Source: Prevotella sp.
GTDB lineage: Bacteria > Bacteroidota > Bacteroidia > Bacteroidales > Bacteroidaceae
Reading direction: 5' to 3'
NCBI GenBank assembly: GCA_017467535.1
Contig: JAFUST010000088.1
Coordinates: 1-55,751, forward strand
Length of the DNA stretch: 55,751 nt
Of this stretch, positions 49,404-55,751 are shown piece after piece. The translations under genes were made by a program, and so were the position numbers. Numbering within the stretch: the stretch's first letter is position 1; each line of letters opens with the position of its first letter. The notes under the pieces were generated by a model, which was given only the letters and a program-made list of their open reading frames with translations, ran no database searches and had not been told where the DNA came from.

Positions 49404-50033
49404 ATGGACATCAAGAAACAATTCGCTCAGAAACTGATGGACATCAAGGCCATCAAGTTGCAGCCCAACGACCCGTTCACATGGGCCAGCGGCTGGAAGT
49501 CGCCCATCTACACCGACAACCGCAAGACGCTCGGATTCCCCAGCCTGCGCTCGTTCGTCAAACTCGAACTGTGTCACACCATACAGGAGCAGTTCCCTGA
49601 GGCCGAGGCCGTGGCCGGCGTGGCCACCGGCGCCATTGCTCAAGGTGCACTGGTAGCCGAGGAACTGGGCCTGCCCTACTGCTACGTGCGTCCGAAGCCG
49701 AAAGACCACGGCATGGGCAACCAGGTGGAAGGCGAATTAAAGAAGGGCACCAAGGTGGTGGTCGTAGAAGACCTCATCTCCACTGGCGGCAGCAGTCTGA
49801 AGGCTGTGGCAGCCCTGCGTGAGTATGGCGTCGAGGTGGTGGGCATGGTGGCCTCGTTCACCTATGGTTTCCCCGTGGCCGAAGAGGCTTTCCGCGAGGC
49901 TGGCGTGCGCCTGATTACCCTCAGCGACTACAATGCCGTGCTGGAGCAGGCCGCAGAGACTGGCTATATCAAGCCGGACGAAATAGAGGTACTGAAGGAG
50001 TGGCGCAAGAGCCCCAGCACCTGGAAGGTATAA
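49404..50033 (+). CDS. pyrE: Orotate phosphoribosyltransferase
   Basis: PyrE converts orotate and PRPP into orotidine monophosphate in pyrimidine synthesis. The 209-residue product has SGWKSPIYTDNRK near the N-terminus, YVRPKPKDHGMGNQVEG, and the PRPP-binding motif VVVVEDLISTGGSS. Start chosen at ATG 49404 because the promoter -7 box lies at 49369-49376; a longer frame would start inside the promoter. It heads a probable operon with the SRPBCC gene (15 nt gap) and argH (4-nt overlap). Confidence 0.96.
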   Translation: MDIKKQFAQKLMDIKAIKLQPNDPFTWASGWKSPIYTDNRKTLGFPSLRSFVKLELCHTIQEQFPEAEAVAGVATGAIAQGALVAEELGLPYCYVRPKPKDHGMGNQVEGELKKGTKVVVVEDLISTGGSSLKAVAALREYGVEVVGMVASFTYGFPVAEEAFREAGVRLITLSDYNAVLEQAAETGYIKPDEIEVLKEWRKSPSTWKV

Positions 50034-50048
50034 TATAGAACAACGATT

Positions 50049-50462
50049 ATGAAGAAATTTGAAAGCAGCATCAAGCAGATTCCCTATCCCCAGGAGGCCG
50101 TCTACCGCAACATCAGCGACCTGAACAACCTGGAGCGCGTTCGTGACCGAGTGCCCGAGGACAAGGTGAAGGATTTCTCCTTCGACCAAGACTCGGTGAC
50201 CGTCAGCGTAGACCCCGTGGGACAGATCACCCTGCGCATCGTGGAGCGCGAAGAGCCCAAGTGCGTAAAATTTGAGACCACCCAGTCGCCCATGCCCTTC
50301 AACCTCTGGATTCAGGTGCTTCCCGTCAACGAGACCACCTCGAAGATGAAGGTCACGGTGAAGGCCGACATCCCCTTCATGCTGGCCGGCATGGTCAGTG
50401 GCCCCATCCAGGACGGAGTAGAAAAGATTGCCGATGCACTGGCACAAATACCTTACGTATGA
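50049..50462 (+). CDS. SRPBCC (START-like) family protein
   Basis: A 137-residue cytosolic protein with the helix-grip START/polyketide-cyclase-like fold: an N-terminal strand and helices (FESSIKQIPYPQEAVYRNISD), antiparallel strands (VTVSVDPVGQITLRIVE, KCVKFETTQ, TTSKMKVTVKADIPF) and a long C-terminal helix (GPIQDGVEKIADALAQ). It probably binds a hydrophobic ligand; none is known. The stop overlaps the argH start as ATGA, so translation is coupled. Confidence 0.82.
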   Translation: MKKFESSIKQIPYPQEAVYRNISDLNNLERVRDRVPEDKVKDFSFDQDSVTVSVDPVGQITLRIVEREEPKCVKFETTQSPMPFNLWIQVLPVNETTSKMKVTVKADIPFMLAGMVSGPIQDGVEKIADALAQIPYV

Positions 50463-51802
50463 AACTCTGGGAGAAAGACTTTGAGATAAACGCCGAGATA
50501 GAGCGCTTCACCGTAGGCCGTGACCGCGAGATGGACCTCTACTTGGCCCCCTACGATGTGCTGGGCTCGATGGCCCACATCACCATGCTCGAGAGCATCG
50601 GCCTGCTGGGCAAGGACGAACTGCCCCTGCTGCTGAAGGAACTGAAGAGCATCTACCAGCAGGCTCAGCGCGGAGAGTTCGTCATCGAGGAAGGCATCGA
50701 GGATGTTCACTCGCAGGTGGAACTGATGCTCACCCGCCGTCTGGGCGACATGGGCAAGAAGATACACTCCGGCCGCTCACGCAACGACCAGGTGCTGGTG
50801 GACCTGAAACTCTTCACCCGCCATCAACTGCAGTTGGTGGCCGAGGCCGTGAAAGACCTGTTCGACCAACTCATCCGGAAGAGCAATCAGTATAAGGATG
50901 TGCTCATGCCGGGCTACACCCACCTGCAGGTGGCCATGCCCTCGTCGTTCGGTCTCTGGTTTGGTGCCTATGCCGAGAGCCTGGCCGACGATATGCTGTT
51001 TCTGCAGGCCGCCTACCGCATGACCAACCGAAACCCCCTCGGCTCGGCTGCAGGCTATGGCTCGTCGTTTCCCCTGAACCGCCAGATGACCACCGATCTG
51101 CTGGGCTTCGACTCGATGGACTACAACGTGGTCTACGCCCAGATGGGCCGCGGCAAGATGGAGCGCAACGTGGGCTTCGCCATTGCCACCATAGCCGGCA
51201 CGATGGCCAAACTGGCCTTCGATGCCTGTATGTTCAATTGCCAGAACTTCGGCTTCGTCAAGTTGCCCAAGGAGTGCACCACCGGTTCCTCCATCATGCC
51301 TCACAAGAAGAACCCCGACGTCTTCGAACTCATCCGCTCGAAGAGCAACAAACTGCAGAGCCTCCCCCAGCAGATCACGCTGATGATGAACAACCTGCCC
51401 GTGGGCTACTTCCGCGACCTGCAGATCATCAAGGAGGTCTTCCTGCCCGCCTTCGACGAACTGCTGGACTGCCTGCGCATGACGGCCTACATCATCAACC
51501 GCATTGAGGTGAACGACCACATTCTCGACGATTCGCGCTACGACCCGATGTTCTCCGTAGAAGAGGTGAACCGCCTGGCTGCCGAGGGCATGCCCTTCCG
51601 CGATGCCTACAAGAAGGTGGGACTCGACATCGAGGCCGGCCGCTTCACGCCGAACAAGGACATCCACCACACCCACGAGGGCTCGATAGGCAACCTCTGC
51701 AACGACCGCATCGAGGCACTCATGAACAGCGTGCTTGAAGGTTTCGCCTTCGAGAAGGTAGAACAGGCCGAAGAACGGCTGTTGGCTTCATGCGGCGACT
51801 GA
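50459..51802 (+). CDS. argH: Argininosuccinate lyase
   Basis: ArgH splits argininosuccinate into arginine and fumarate, the last step of arginine synthesis. The 447-residue product has HSGRSRNDQV, the signature GSSIMPHKKNP with the flexible catalytic-Ser loop, and YTHLQVAMPSS. Length agrees with Bacteroidetes enzymes. It overlaps the SRPBCC gene by 4 nt and the following lipoprotein gene by 13 nt. Confidence 0.96.
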   Translation: MKLWEKDFEINAEIERFTVGRDREMDLYLAPYDVLGSMAHITMLESIGLLGKDELPLLLKELKSIYQQAQRGEFVIEEGIEDVHSQVELMLTRRLGDMGKKIHSGRSRNDQVLVDLKLFTRHQLQLVAEAVKDLFDQLIRKSNQYKDVLMPGYTHLQVAMPSSFGLWFGAYAESLADDMLFLQAAYRMTNRNPLGSAAGYGSSFPLNRQMTTDLLGFDSMDYNVVYAQMGRGKMERNVGFAIATIAGTMAKLAFDACMFNCQNFGFVKLPKECTTGSSIMPHKKNPDVFELIRSKSNKLQSLPQQITLMMNNLPVGYFRDLQIIKEVFLPAFDELLDCLRMTAYIINRIEVNDHILDDSRYDPMFSVEEVNRLAAEGMPFRDAYKKVGLDIEAGRFTPNKDIHHTHEGSIGNLCNDRIEALMNSVLEGFAFEKVEQAEERLLASCGD

Positions 51803-52347
51803 CCCTCTTGCTGCTCGGCCTGCTGCTCATGGCCTGCGAGACCGACAACCAGTACAGTTCGGCCTACTGCAGTTTCGTGTTTCAGGCCAACATCTATCCC
51901 ACCAGCGCCCTCACCCGTGCCGTCGGCGGGACGGGTGGCGACTTCTGCATCGTCAAGGCCGTGATGGAGCGAGGCGTCTACCATCTGAAACTGACGCCCA
52001 ACCAAGGCACCTACGACCAGACGGACCTCGACCTGACCATGTCGACCGCCATCGGCAACGAGCGCATCAGTTATGCCGCCATGGGCTACAAGCAGGGCCT
52101 CATCATCGGCCGCACCTACGGCGGCGTGCTCTGCGCCTACGACCTGCAGTGCCCCAACTGCGACAACAACTACGAACTGCACTGGGGCGAAAAGCCGCAG
52201 GAACTGCAGTGCGACAAGTGCCACCGCGTCTACGACATCTACGGCGAATACAGTTACGTGAAGAGCGGCGACCGCGGCCACGCCCTCACCCAGTACCGGC
52301 GCATCATCTACAACCAACAGGAGGGCCGCCTCACCGTAAACAACTAA
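51790..52347 (+). CDS. Lipoprotein with Rieske-like four-cysteine domain
   Basis: A 185-residue lipoprotein (MRRLTLLLLGLLLMAC, Cys16). The second half follows the outline of a Rieske domain (GVLCAYDLQCPNC, then CDKCHRVYDIYGEY), but the cluster-ligand histidines are replaced, leaving CPNC and CDKC. A structural zinc or rubredoxin-type site is therefore more likely than a 2Fe-2S cluster. The function is unknown. The start lies inside argH (13-nt overlap), and the following gene begins 5 nt after its stop. Confidence 0.72.
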   Translation: MRRLTLLLLGLLLMACETDNQYSSAYCSFVFQANIYPTSALTRAVGGTGGDFCIVKAVMERGVYHLKLTPNQGTYDQTDLDLTMSTAIGNERISYAAMGYKQGLIIGRTYGGVLCAYDLQCPNCDNNYELHWGEKPQELQCDKCHRVYDIYGEYSYVKSGDRGHALTQYRRIIYNQQEGRLTVNN

Positions 52348-52352
52348 CGATA

Positions 52353-53399
52353 ATGGAAGAAGATACCATACAGACAGAAACATATTACGAAGACTACGAA
52401 CAGCCCAGCCAGGAGAGCATCCACGGCTGGCTGGCCTTTTTCCTGGTGGTAGTGGGCATTGGCGGCACCATCACGATGATATCCGACTTCATCGGCATCG
52501 ACTGGGGCGTCAGCCTGGCCGAACACATCATGGCACTGGGCGACCCCGTCATGGGCGTGCTCTTCTTCGCCCTGGCTGTCTACACCATCTACGCCTTCCT
52601 GAAGCGGCAGCCCAATGCCGTCTTCCTGGGCAAGTCCTACGTGGTGGTGGTTTTCCTCAGCAACCTGCTCCTGCTGCTCAATGGCGAGTTTGCATCGTCG
52701 GGCATAGGCAGTGTGACGCAGATCGTCCGCTCGCTCGTCTGGGCTGTCATCTGGTATCTGTTTCTGTCGCAGTCGGCACAGGTGGAGCGCATCTTCCCTT
52801 ACAGTTACCGCCGCGTGACAGCCTTCGACTGGACGATGGTCGTCGGCGTGCTGGCCATCCCTCTGGCCCTGATTGGCATCGGGCTGGGCATTCTTTTCTC
52901 CCAGAACCTGAAGGATAATGCCGCTGCAGCCGTCTCCAAAGAACTGACGGTCGACGATTTGCGACGCGGTGAGCAGACCGACGGTCGCATCATCTATCGC
53001 CTGCCCGATATGCAGTGGAACGAAGACTCCACCTACATCGTCGATTCACAAACCACTCTCCGCTCCCTGTCGGCCGACGAGGGCGATCTTAACATCTGTA
53101 GCGGTTTCGACAGCAACAACACACAGGAGAATTTCGATGACTACTGCCTAAACTGGGAAGACACCAACCTAGGCGTCTACCCCAAAGAGACCATCGACGA
53201 CAGCCAACTGCGCTTCCATAACTGCAACGGCTATTATCGTGTCACCCGCTATACCGTCAACACCACCAACATCTATTGGGAAATGGCCCTGCTCTTCAAC
53301 CAACCCACCAGCAAGGTGGCCGTTGTGTCTTATATTACCACTGGCGACCCTTCACAATTCAAGGTCAAAGAAGTAGCCCGTTCACTCAGGTTTGAATAG
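52353..53399 (+). CDS. DUF2569-like membrane protein with soluble C-terminal domain
   Basis: A 348-residue protein. Residues ~25-185 hold four to five hydrophobic helices (GWLAFFLVVVGIGGTITMI, VMGVLFFALAVYTIYAFL, SYVVVVFLSNLLLLL, WTMVVGVLAIPLALIGIGL), with the W-Y-L-F-L-S-Q-S-A-Q-V-E-R-I-F-P segment typical of DUF2569 proteins. The last ~155 residues form a soluble domain with no known match (NICSGFDSNNTQENFDDYCL). Start chosen at ATG 52353, five bases after the lipoprotein stop; the frame is open further upstream but only as overlap with that gene. Confidence 0.78.
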   Translation: MEEDTIQTETYYEDYEQPSQESIHGWLAFFLVVVGIGGTITMISDFIGIDWGVSLAEHIMALGDPVMGVLFFALAVYTIYAFLKRQPNAVFLGKSYVVVVFLSNLLLLLNGEFASSGIGSVTQIVRSLVWAVIWYLFLSQSAQVERIFPYSYRRVTAFDWTMVVGVLAIPLALIGIGLGILFSQNLKDNAAAAVSKELTVDDLRRGEQTDGRIIYRLPDMQWNEDSTYIVDSQTTLRSLSADEGDLNICSGFDSNNTQENFDDYCLNWEDTNLGVYPKETIDDSQLRFHNCNGYYRVTRYTVNTTNIYWEMALLFNQPTSKVAVVSYITTGDPSQFKVKEVARSLRFE

Positions 53400-53426
53400 T
53401 TGGTGGATAAAAAAGTTGGCAAAACA

Positions 53427-53458
53427 TTTGGCTATTCCGAGAAATAGCCGTACCTTTG
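53427..53458 (+). promoter_or_regulatory. tRNA-Leu promoter with palindromic spacer
   Basis: TTTG (53427-53430) and TACCTTTG (53451-53458) are 20 nt apart. The spacer holds an inverted repeat, GGCTATT (53430-53436) and AATAGCC (53443-53449). The tRNA begins 29 nt after the -7 box. Confidence 0.83.
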
Positions 53459-53487
53459 CAACCGCTTTCGCATCCATGAAAGTTGTT

Positions 53488-53572
53488 GCCGCGATGGTGG
53501 AATGGTAGACACGAGGGACTTAAAATCCCTTGACCAGGAATGGTTGTGCGGGTTCGAGTCCCGCTCGCGGCA
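53488..53572 (+). tRNA. tRNA-Leu (anticodon UAA)
   Basis: An 85-nt class II tRNA. The acceptor stem is GCCGCGA (53488-53494) with TCGCGGC, followed by discriminator A. The anticodon arm reads AGGGA-CTTAAAA-TCCCT, which gives anticodon TAA. A long variable arm (TGACCAGGAATGGTTGTG) and the T arm with GGTTCGAGTCC are present. CCA is not encoded. The gene lies one base away from the stop codon of the convergent kinase gene. Confidence 0.95.
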
Positions 53573-53573
53573 C

Positions 53574-54743
53574 TTAAAGTACCATTGCTCTTAGTATCAT
53601 CATCAGAATGAAGCCAAGAACCAAAATGGCTATTAACTGTACGACCGTGTTTGAGCCAGACCGCCATCCATTACCTTCATTCTCATCATCCTCCCCATAT
53701 CCTTCATCTGATTCGTCTGGCTCAGTGTATTTATAGGCCGACTCGTCTTCCACATAGACTGGCTCTTCGTCTTCCCCGCCGACAGTTTCCTCCTCTTCTG
53801 CCGCAGCAGGCTCCTCAGGTAGAGCGGGCTCCTCAGCCACAGCAGGCTCAGGCCCGGCAGCGGGCTGGTCAAGATTCAACTGCTGCTCGATTTCCTCCAC
53901 CGACTGAGGACGGCTGGCAGGGCGGGCATTCATAAGCCAAACTACCAACTGCTGCATCTCGCTGCTGACGGAAGCCGGAAACTGGAAGGCGTCGGCCCCC
54001 TCCATCATCACGTCGCTGGTGGATGGCGGCTGCTGGTTGGACAGCAGGTTGTAGAGCGTGGCACCCAGCGCATAGAAGTCCGTCCAGGGACCAATGCGCT
54101 TGATGTTGCCGTCAATCTGTTCACTGGGAGCATAGCCAGGGGTGTAGCAGAGGGCCGTCGACGTGCCTGTATAGCCCTGCGAGGCATCCATCTGCTTGCT
54201 GGCGCCGAAGTCGATGAGCACCGCCCTCCCCTGGTGGTCAGTCATGATGTTGCCGGGCTTCAAGTCGAGATGCCATATCTGCCGGGCGTGCACCTCCTTC
54301 AGCGCACCGAGCACCTGCGGCAGCACGGCCCGCACCTCCTGCTCCGTCAGCGGACGCTTCAGGCGTTTCATCCTGGCCGACAGCGACTCGCCGTCGAGCA
54401 GGTCCATCACGTAGTAGGCCGTGCCGTTCTCCTCAAACAGGTCGTGCACATGCACTATGTGGCTGTTCTGCAGTTTGCGCAGCCTCCGGGCTTCCTTCTT
54501 GAACTTCTCGCGCTGGGCCTCAAACTGCTGCTGATTGTCAGCATTGCTCACGCTGACGGTGGTCTGCCCCTCGCGCTGGCTGACGCCCTTCATGAAGAAC
54601 TCCTTCATGGCATAAGCCTCATCAAACTGCACATTAGTCACCACGTAAGTATTGCCGAATCCGCCAGACGACAGATATTCCTCCACGCGATAGGTGCCGT
54701 GGAGTATCGTGCCGATGGGCAGCATGGTTCGCTGTTCTATCAT
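53574..54743 (-). CDS. Hanks-type serine/threonine protein kinase with C-terminal membrane anchor
   Basis: A 389-residue eukaryotic-like kinase. The Gly-rich loop is SSGGFGNTY; the ATP lysine is Lys47 (AYAMKEFF); the catalytic loop is H158-L-D160-LKPGN; the Mg motif is D178-FG; APSEQ replaces APE. The residue before the catalytic Asp is Leu instead of Arg, so it is a non-RD kinase, which often does not need activation-loop phosphorylation. Residues ~290-365 are acidic and rich in Glu/Pro, and a single membrane helix ends the protein (VVQLIAILVLGFILMMIL). The kinase domain faces the cytoplasm. The substrate is unknown, and no phosphatase is nearby. Confidence 0.92.
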   Translation of the reverse strand: MIEQRTMLPIGTILHGTYRVEEYLSSGGFGNTYVVTNVQFDEAYAMKEFFMKGVSQREGQTTVSVSNADNQQQFEAQREKFKKEARRLRKLQNSHIVHVHDLFEENGTAYYVMDLLDGESLSARMKRLKRPLTEQEVRAVLPQVLGALKEVHARQIWHLDLKPGNIMTDHQGRAVLIDFGASKQMDASQGYTGTSTALCYTPGYAPSEQIDGNIKRIGPWTDFYALGATLYNLLSNQQPPSTSDVMMEGADAFQFPASVSSEMQQLVVWLMNARPASRPQSVEEIEQQLNLDQPAAGPEPAVAEEPALPEEPAAAEEEETVGGEDEEPVYVEDESAYKYTEPDESDEGYGEDDENEGNGWRSGSNTVVQLIAILVLGFILMMILRAMVL

Positions 54744-54768
54744 AGTCGTAAGTCTATTATTTTGATGG

Positions 54769-54800
54769 CAAAGGTACGAAATAAATGAGAGAAATGCAAA
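54769..54800 (-). promoter_or_regulatory. Kinase gene promoter
   Basis: On the minus strand TTTG (54800-54797) and TACCTTTG (54776-54769) are separated by exactly 20 nt. The leader to the ATG is about 25 nt. Confidence 0.85.
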
Positions 54801-55026
54801 AGAAAAGTTCTTTTCTTTTCATTTCCAAGCGAAAAGCCTACAAGCGATGTGTCCTTTCAGACGATGGCCGATAAAGTATGCGTGATGGTATGTCAGTAAT
54901 ACTCCGCAGATGATACTCTTGTGCTTCAGTTGCTTTACCTCCTTATATTTTTATTAAACCCGTCTTGAAATTGATAATCTTTTCTAAATCTATGCACAGA
55001 ATCAACTAAATTCCATCGATTATTCG
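54801..55026. other. Intergenic region without a recognised gene
   Basis: About 225 A/T-rich bases between the divergent kinase gene and the last gene. I see no reading frame, RNA gene or strong hairpin with a T-run in it. Confidence 0.6.
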
Positions 55027-55034
55027 TACTTTTG
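55027..55034 (+). promoter_or_regulatory. Promoter -7 box of the last gene
   Basis: TACTTTTG, 34 nt before the ATG at 55069; no -33 TTTG at the usual distance. Confidence 0.75.
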
Positions 55035-55068
55035 CAATCAACTTTAAGTAAATTTATCAGAATATGCA

Positions 55069-55751
55069 ATGAACATTATCGAAAGACTTATCTCCGGATA
55101 CCCGCAGGGCGACGTTTCCCCGCAGGATTTTATCGATCATCTGAGCATGGGTGCCGACGGATGGATTGGCGCATGGGTGGCTGTCGGCTTGGCAGTCATC
55201 TTTGGCATGCTGGTGTACATCATTCCTATCTACCTGACCGAGAAGGACAAGGTGGGGCCCTATCCGCTGTGGCTCCACACGTTCTATTGTGCGGCCGACT
55301 TCATGGGCATCTGGGTATTCCTCGATGCTTGGCTGAAGTACGACCACTTTCCGCTCTTCCTGCTGCTCTCCATCGGCGAGGCTATTTGGGTGGGTATGGA
55401 GGTGTTCTGTCTGCAACGGGCCTGCACCTACGAAAAGGACATCAACTTCAAGCCAGGCACCACGATCCGCGAGATGCTGAAGACGGTTGGCATCCAACTG
55501 GTCATCTTCTACGTCGGCCTGAACCTGCTGCGCTTCGAACTCCACGACAGCACGATGTGGAAGTTCTGGATTTTCACACAGGTACTGATTACCACCGTTC
55601 CTGGCTTGGTGATGGAGCATCGCGGTTCGCGTAAGGGTTTCAGCCTCTGGCTCCACATCGTCTATGTCTGCGTGGCGCTGGTATCGTTCAACCCGTGGTG
55701 CAACATGTGGGCGGCCATCGCCCCCGATTTCTTCTCCTTGGAGGCTAACCC
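55069..55751 (+). CDS. Multi-pass membrane protein of unknown function (3' end cut by the window)
   Basis: ATG at 55069 opens a frame that stays open to the window end (at least 227 residues). It begins MNIIERLISGYPQGDVSPQD and then has several membrane helices (WIGAWVAVGLAVIFGMLVYI, LWLHTFYCAADFMGIWVFL, LFLLLSIGEAIWVGMEVFCL, GIQLVIFYVGLNLL, WIFTQVLITTVPGLVM, LHIVYVCVALVSF). Repeated charged or aromatic residues inside the helices (E, D, W, H) suggest a catalytic or binding role, but I recognise no family. Other frames here are shorter and make no sensible protein. Confidence 0.82.
   Translation, partial: MNIIERLISGYPQGDVSPQDFIDHLSMGADGWIGAWVAVGLAVIFGMLVYIIPIYLTEKDKVGPYPLWLHTFYCAADFMGIWVFLDAWLKYDHFPLFLLLSIGEAIWVGMEVFCLQRACTYEKDINFKPGTTIREMLKTVGIQLVIFYVGLNLLRFELHDSTMWKFWIFTQVLITTVPGLVMEHRGSRKGFSLWLHIVYVCVALVSFNPWCNMWAAIAPDFFSLEAN

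Noticed and set aside
52149-52352. N-terminal extension of the DUF2569-like protein
   Set aside because: It lies wholly within the preceding lipoprotein gene and is Arg/Pro-rich; ATG 52353 follows that gene's stop directly.
55069-55751. Membrane terpene cyclase as identity of the last gene
   Set aside because: The acidic residues inside the helices brought this to mind, but the gene is truncated and I could not identify the family motifs.

Overview
The window looks like a chromosomal segment of a plant-fibre-degrading Prevotella-type bacterium (Bacteroidales; the rumen Prevotella ruminicola group is the closest match I recognise). The grounds are: promoters of the Bacteroidetes type (TAnnTTTG, sometimes with TTTG 20 nt upstream), almost no Shine-Dalgarno sequences, SusC/SusD-type uptake genes, type IX secretion genes (porU, porV), a fimbrillin-family lipoprotein, and a xylanase-esterase fusion laid out like Xyn10D-Fae1A of P. 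ruminicola. The species call is an inference.

Layout. (1) 1-1966: rpsB and tsf, closed by a strong terminator. (2) 2032-4384: a partner-switching signalling operon (anti-sigma-type ATPase, STAS protein, soluble histidine kinase) followed by a small FAH-family hydrolase. (3) 4394-11798: porU, porV, ispF and an M3 peptidase. (4) 12041-30779: a starch/maltodextrin locus. One minus-strand operon carries malQ (GH77), GH97 alpha-glucosidase, pullulanase and a CE7 esterase; a second unit carries a LacI-type regulator, an MFS sugar transporter and a PAP2 phosphatase; the divergent plus-strand operon is susC-susD-susE-like-susF-like. The same 14-bp operator lies 54-55 nt upstream of the -7 box of both the susC and the malQ promoter, which links the two operons to one regulator. 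(5) 31159-44522: a xylan locus. Two GH43 genes diverge from GH3, then CE6-CE1, GH10-CE1 and a large GH98 protein. Three of these transcripts share the word TGAAACAT at exactly the same distance from the -7 box. (6) 44641-53572: prmC, recX, comF, a 2.67-kb inserted cassette with a fimbrillin gene bounded by duplicated comF/pyrE junction DNA, then pyrE, an SRPBCC protein, argH, a lipoprotein, a membrane protein and tRNA-Leu(UAA). (7) 53574-55751: a Hanks-type kinase (minus) and a membrane protein cut by the window end.

How it works together. Surface lipoproteins and SusCD would bind and import maltodextrins; GH97, pullulanase and GH77 would process them; the MFS protein would move the products into the cytoplasm. 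The xylan genes supply endo-xylanases (GH10, GH98), side-chain esterases (CE1, CE6) and debranching or terminal enzymes (GH43, GH3). PorU and PorV belong to the system that exports proteins carrying C-terminal sorting domains, and the GH98 protein ends in a tail that resembles one.

Beyond the genes, the window is rich in small repeats: 7-8-bp tandem repeats, GC-rich palindromes, and two large palindromic elements placed between convergent genes. Several of the small repeats sit inside genes in frame, and two of them form most of a signal peptide. I see no CRISPR array, transposase or phage gene.
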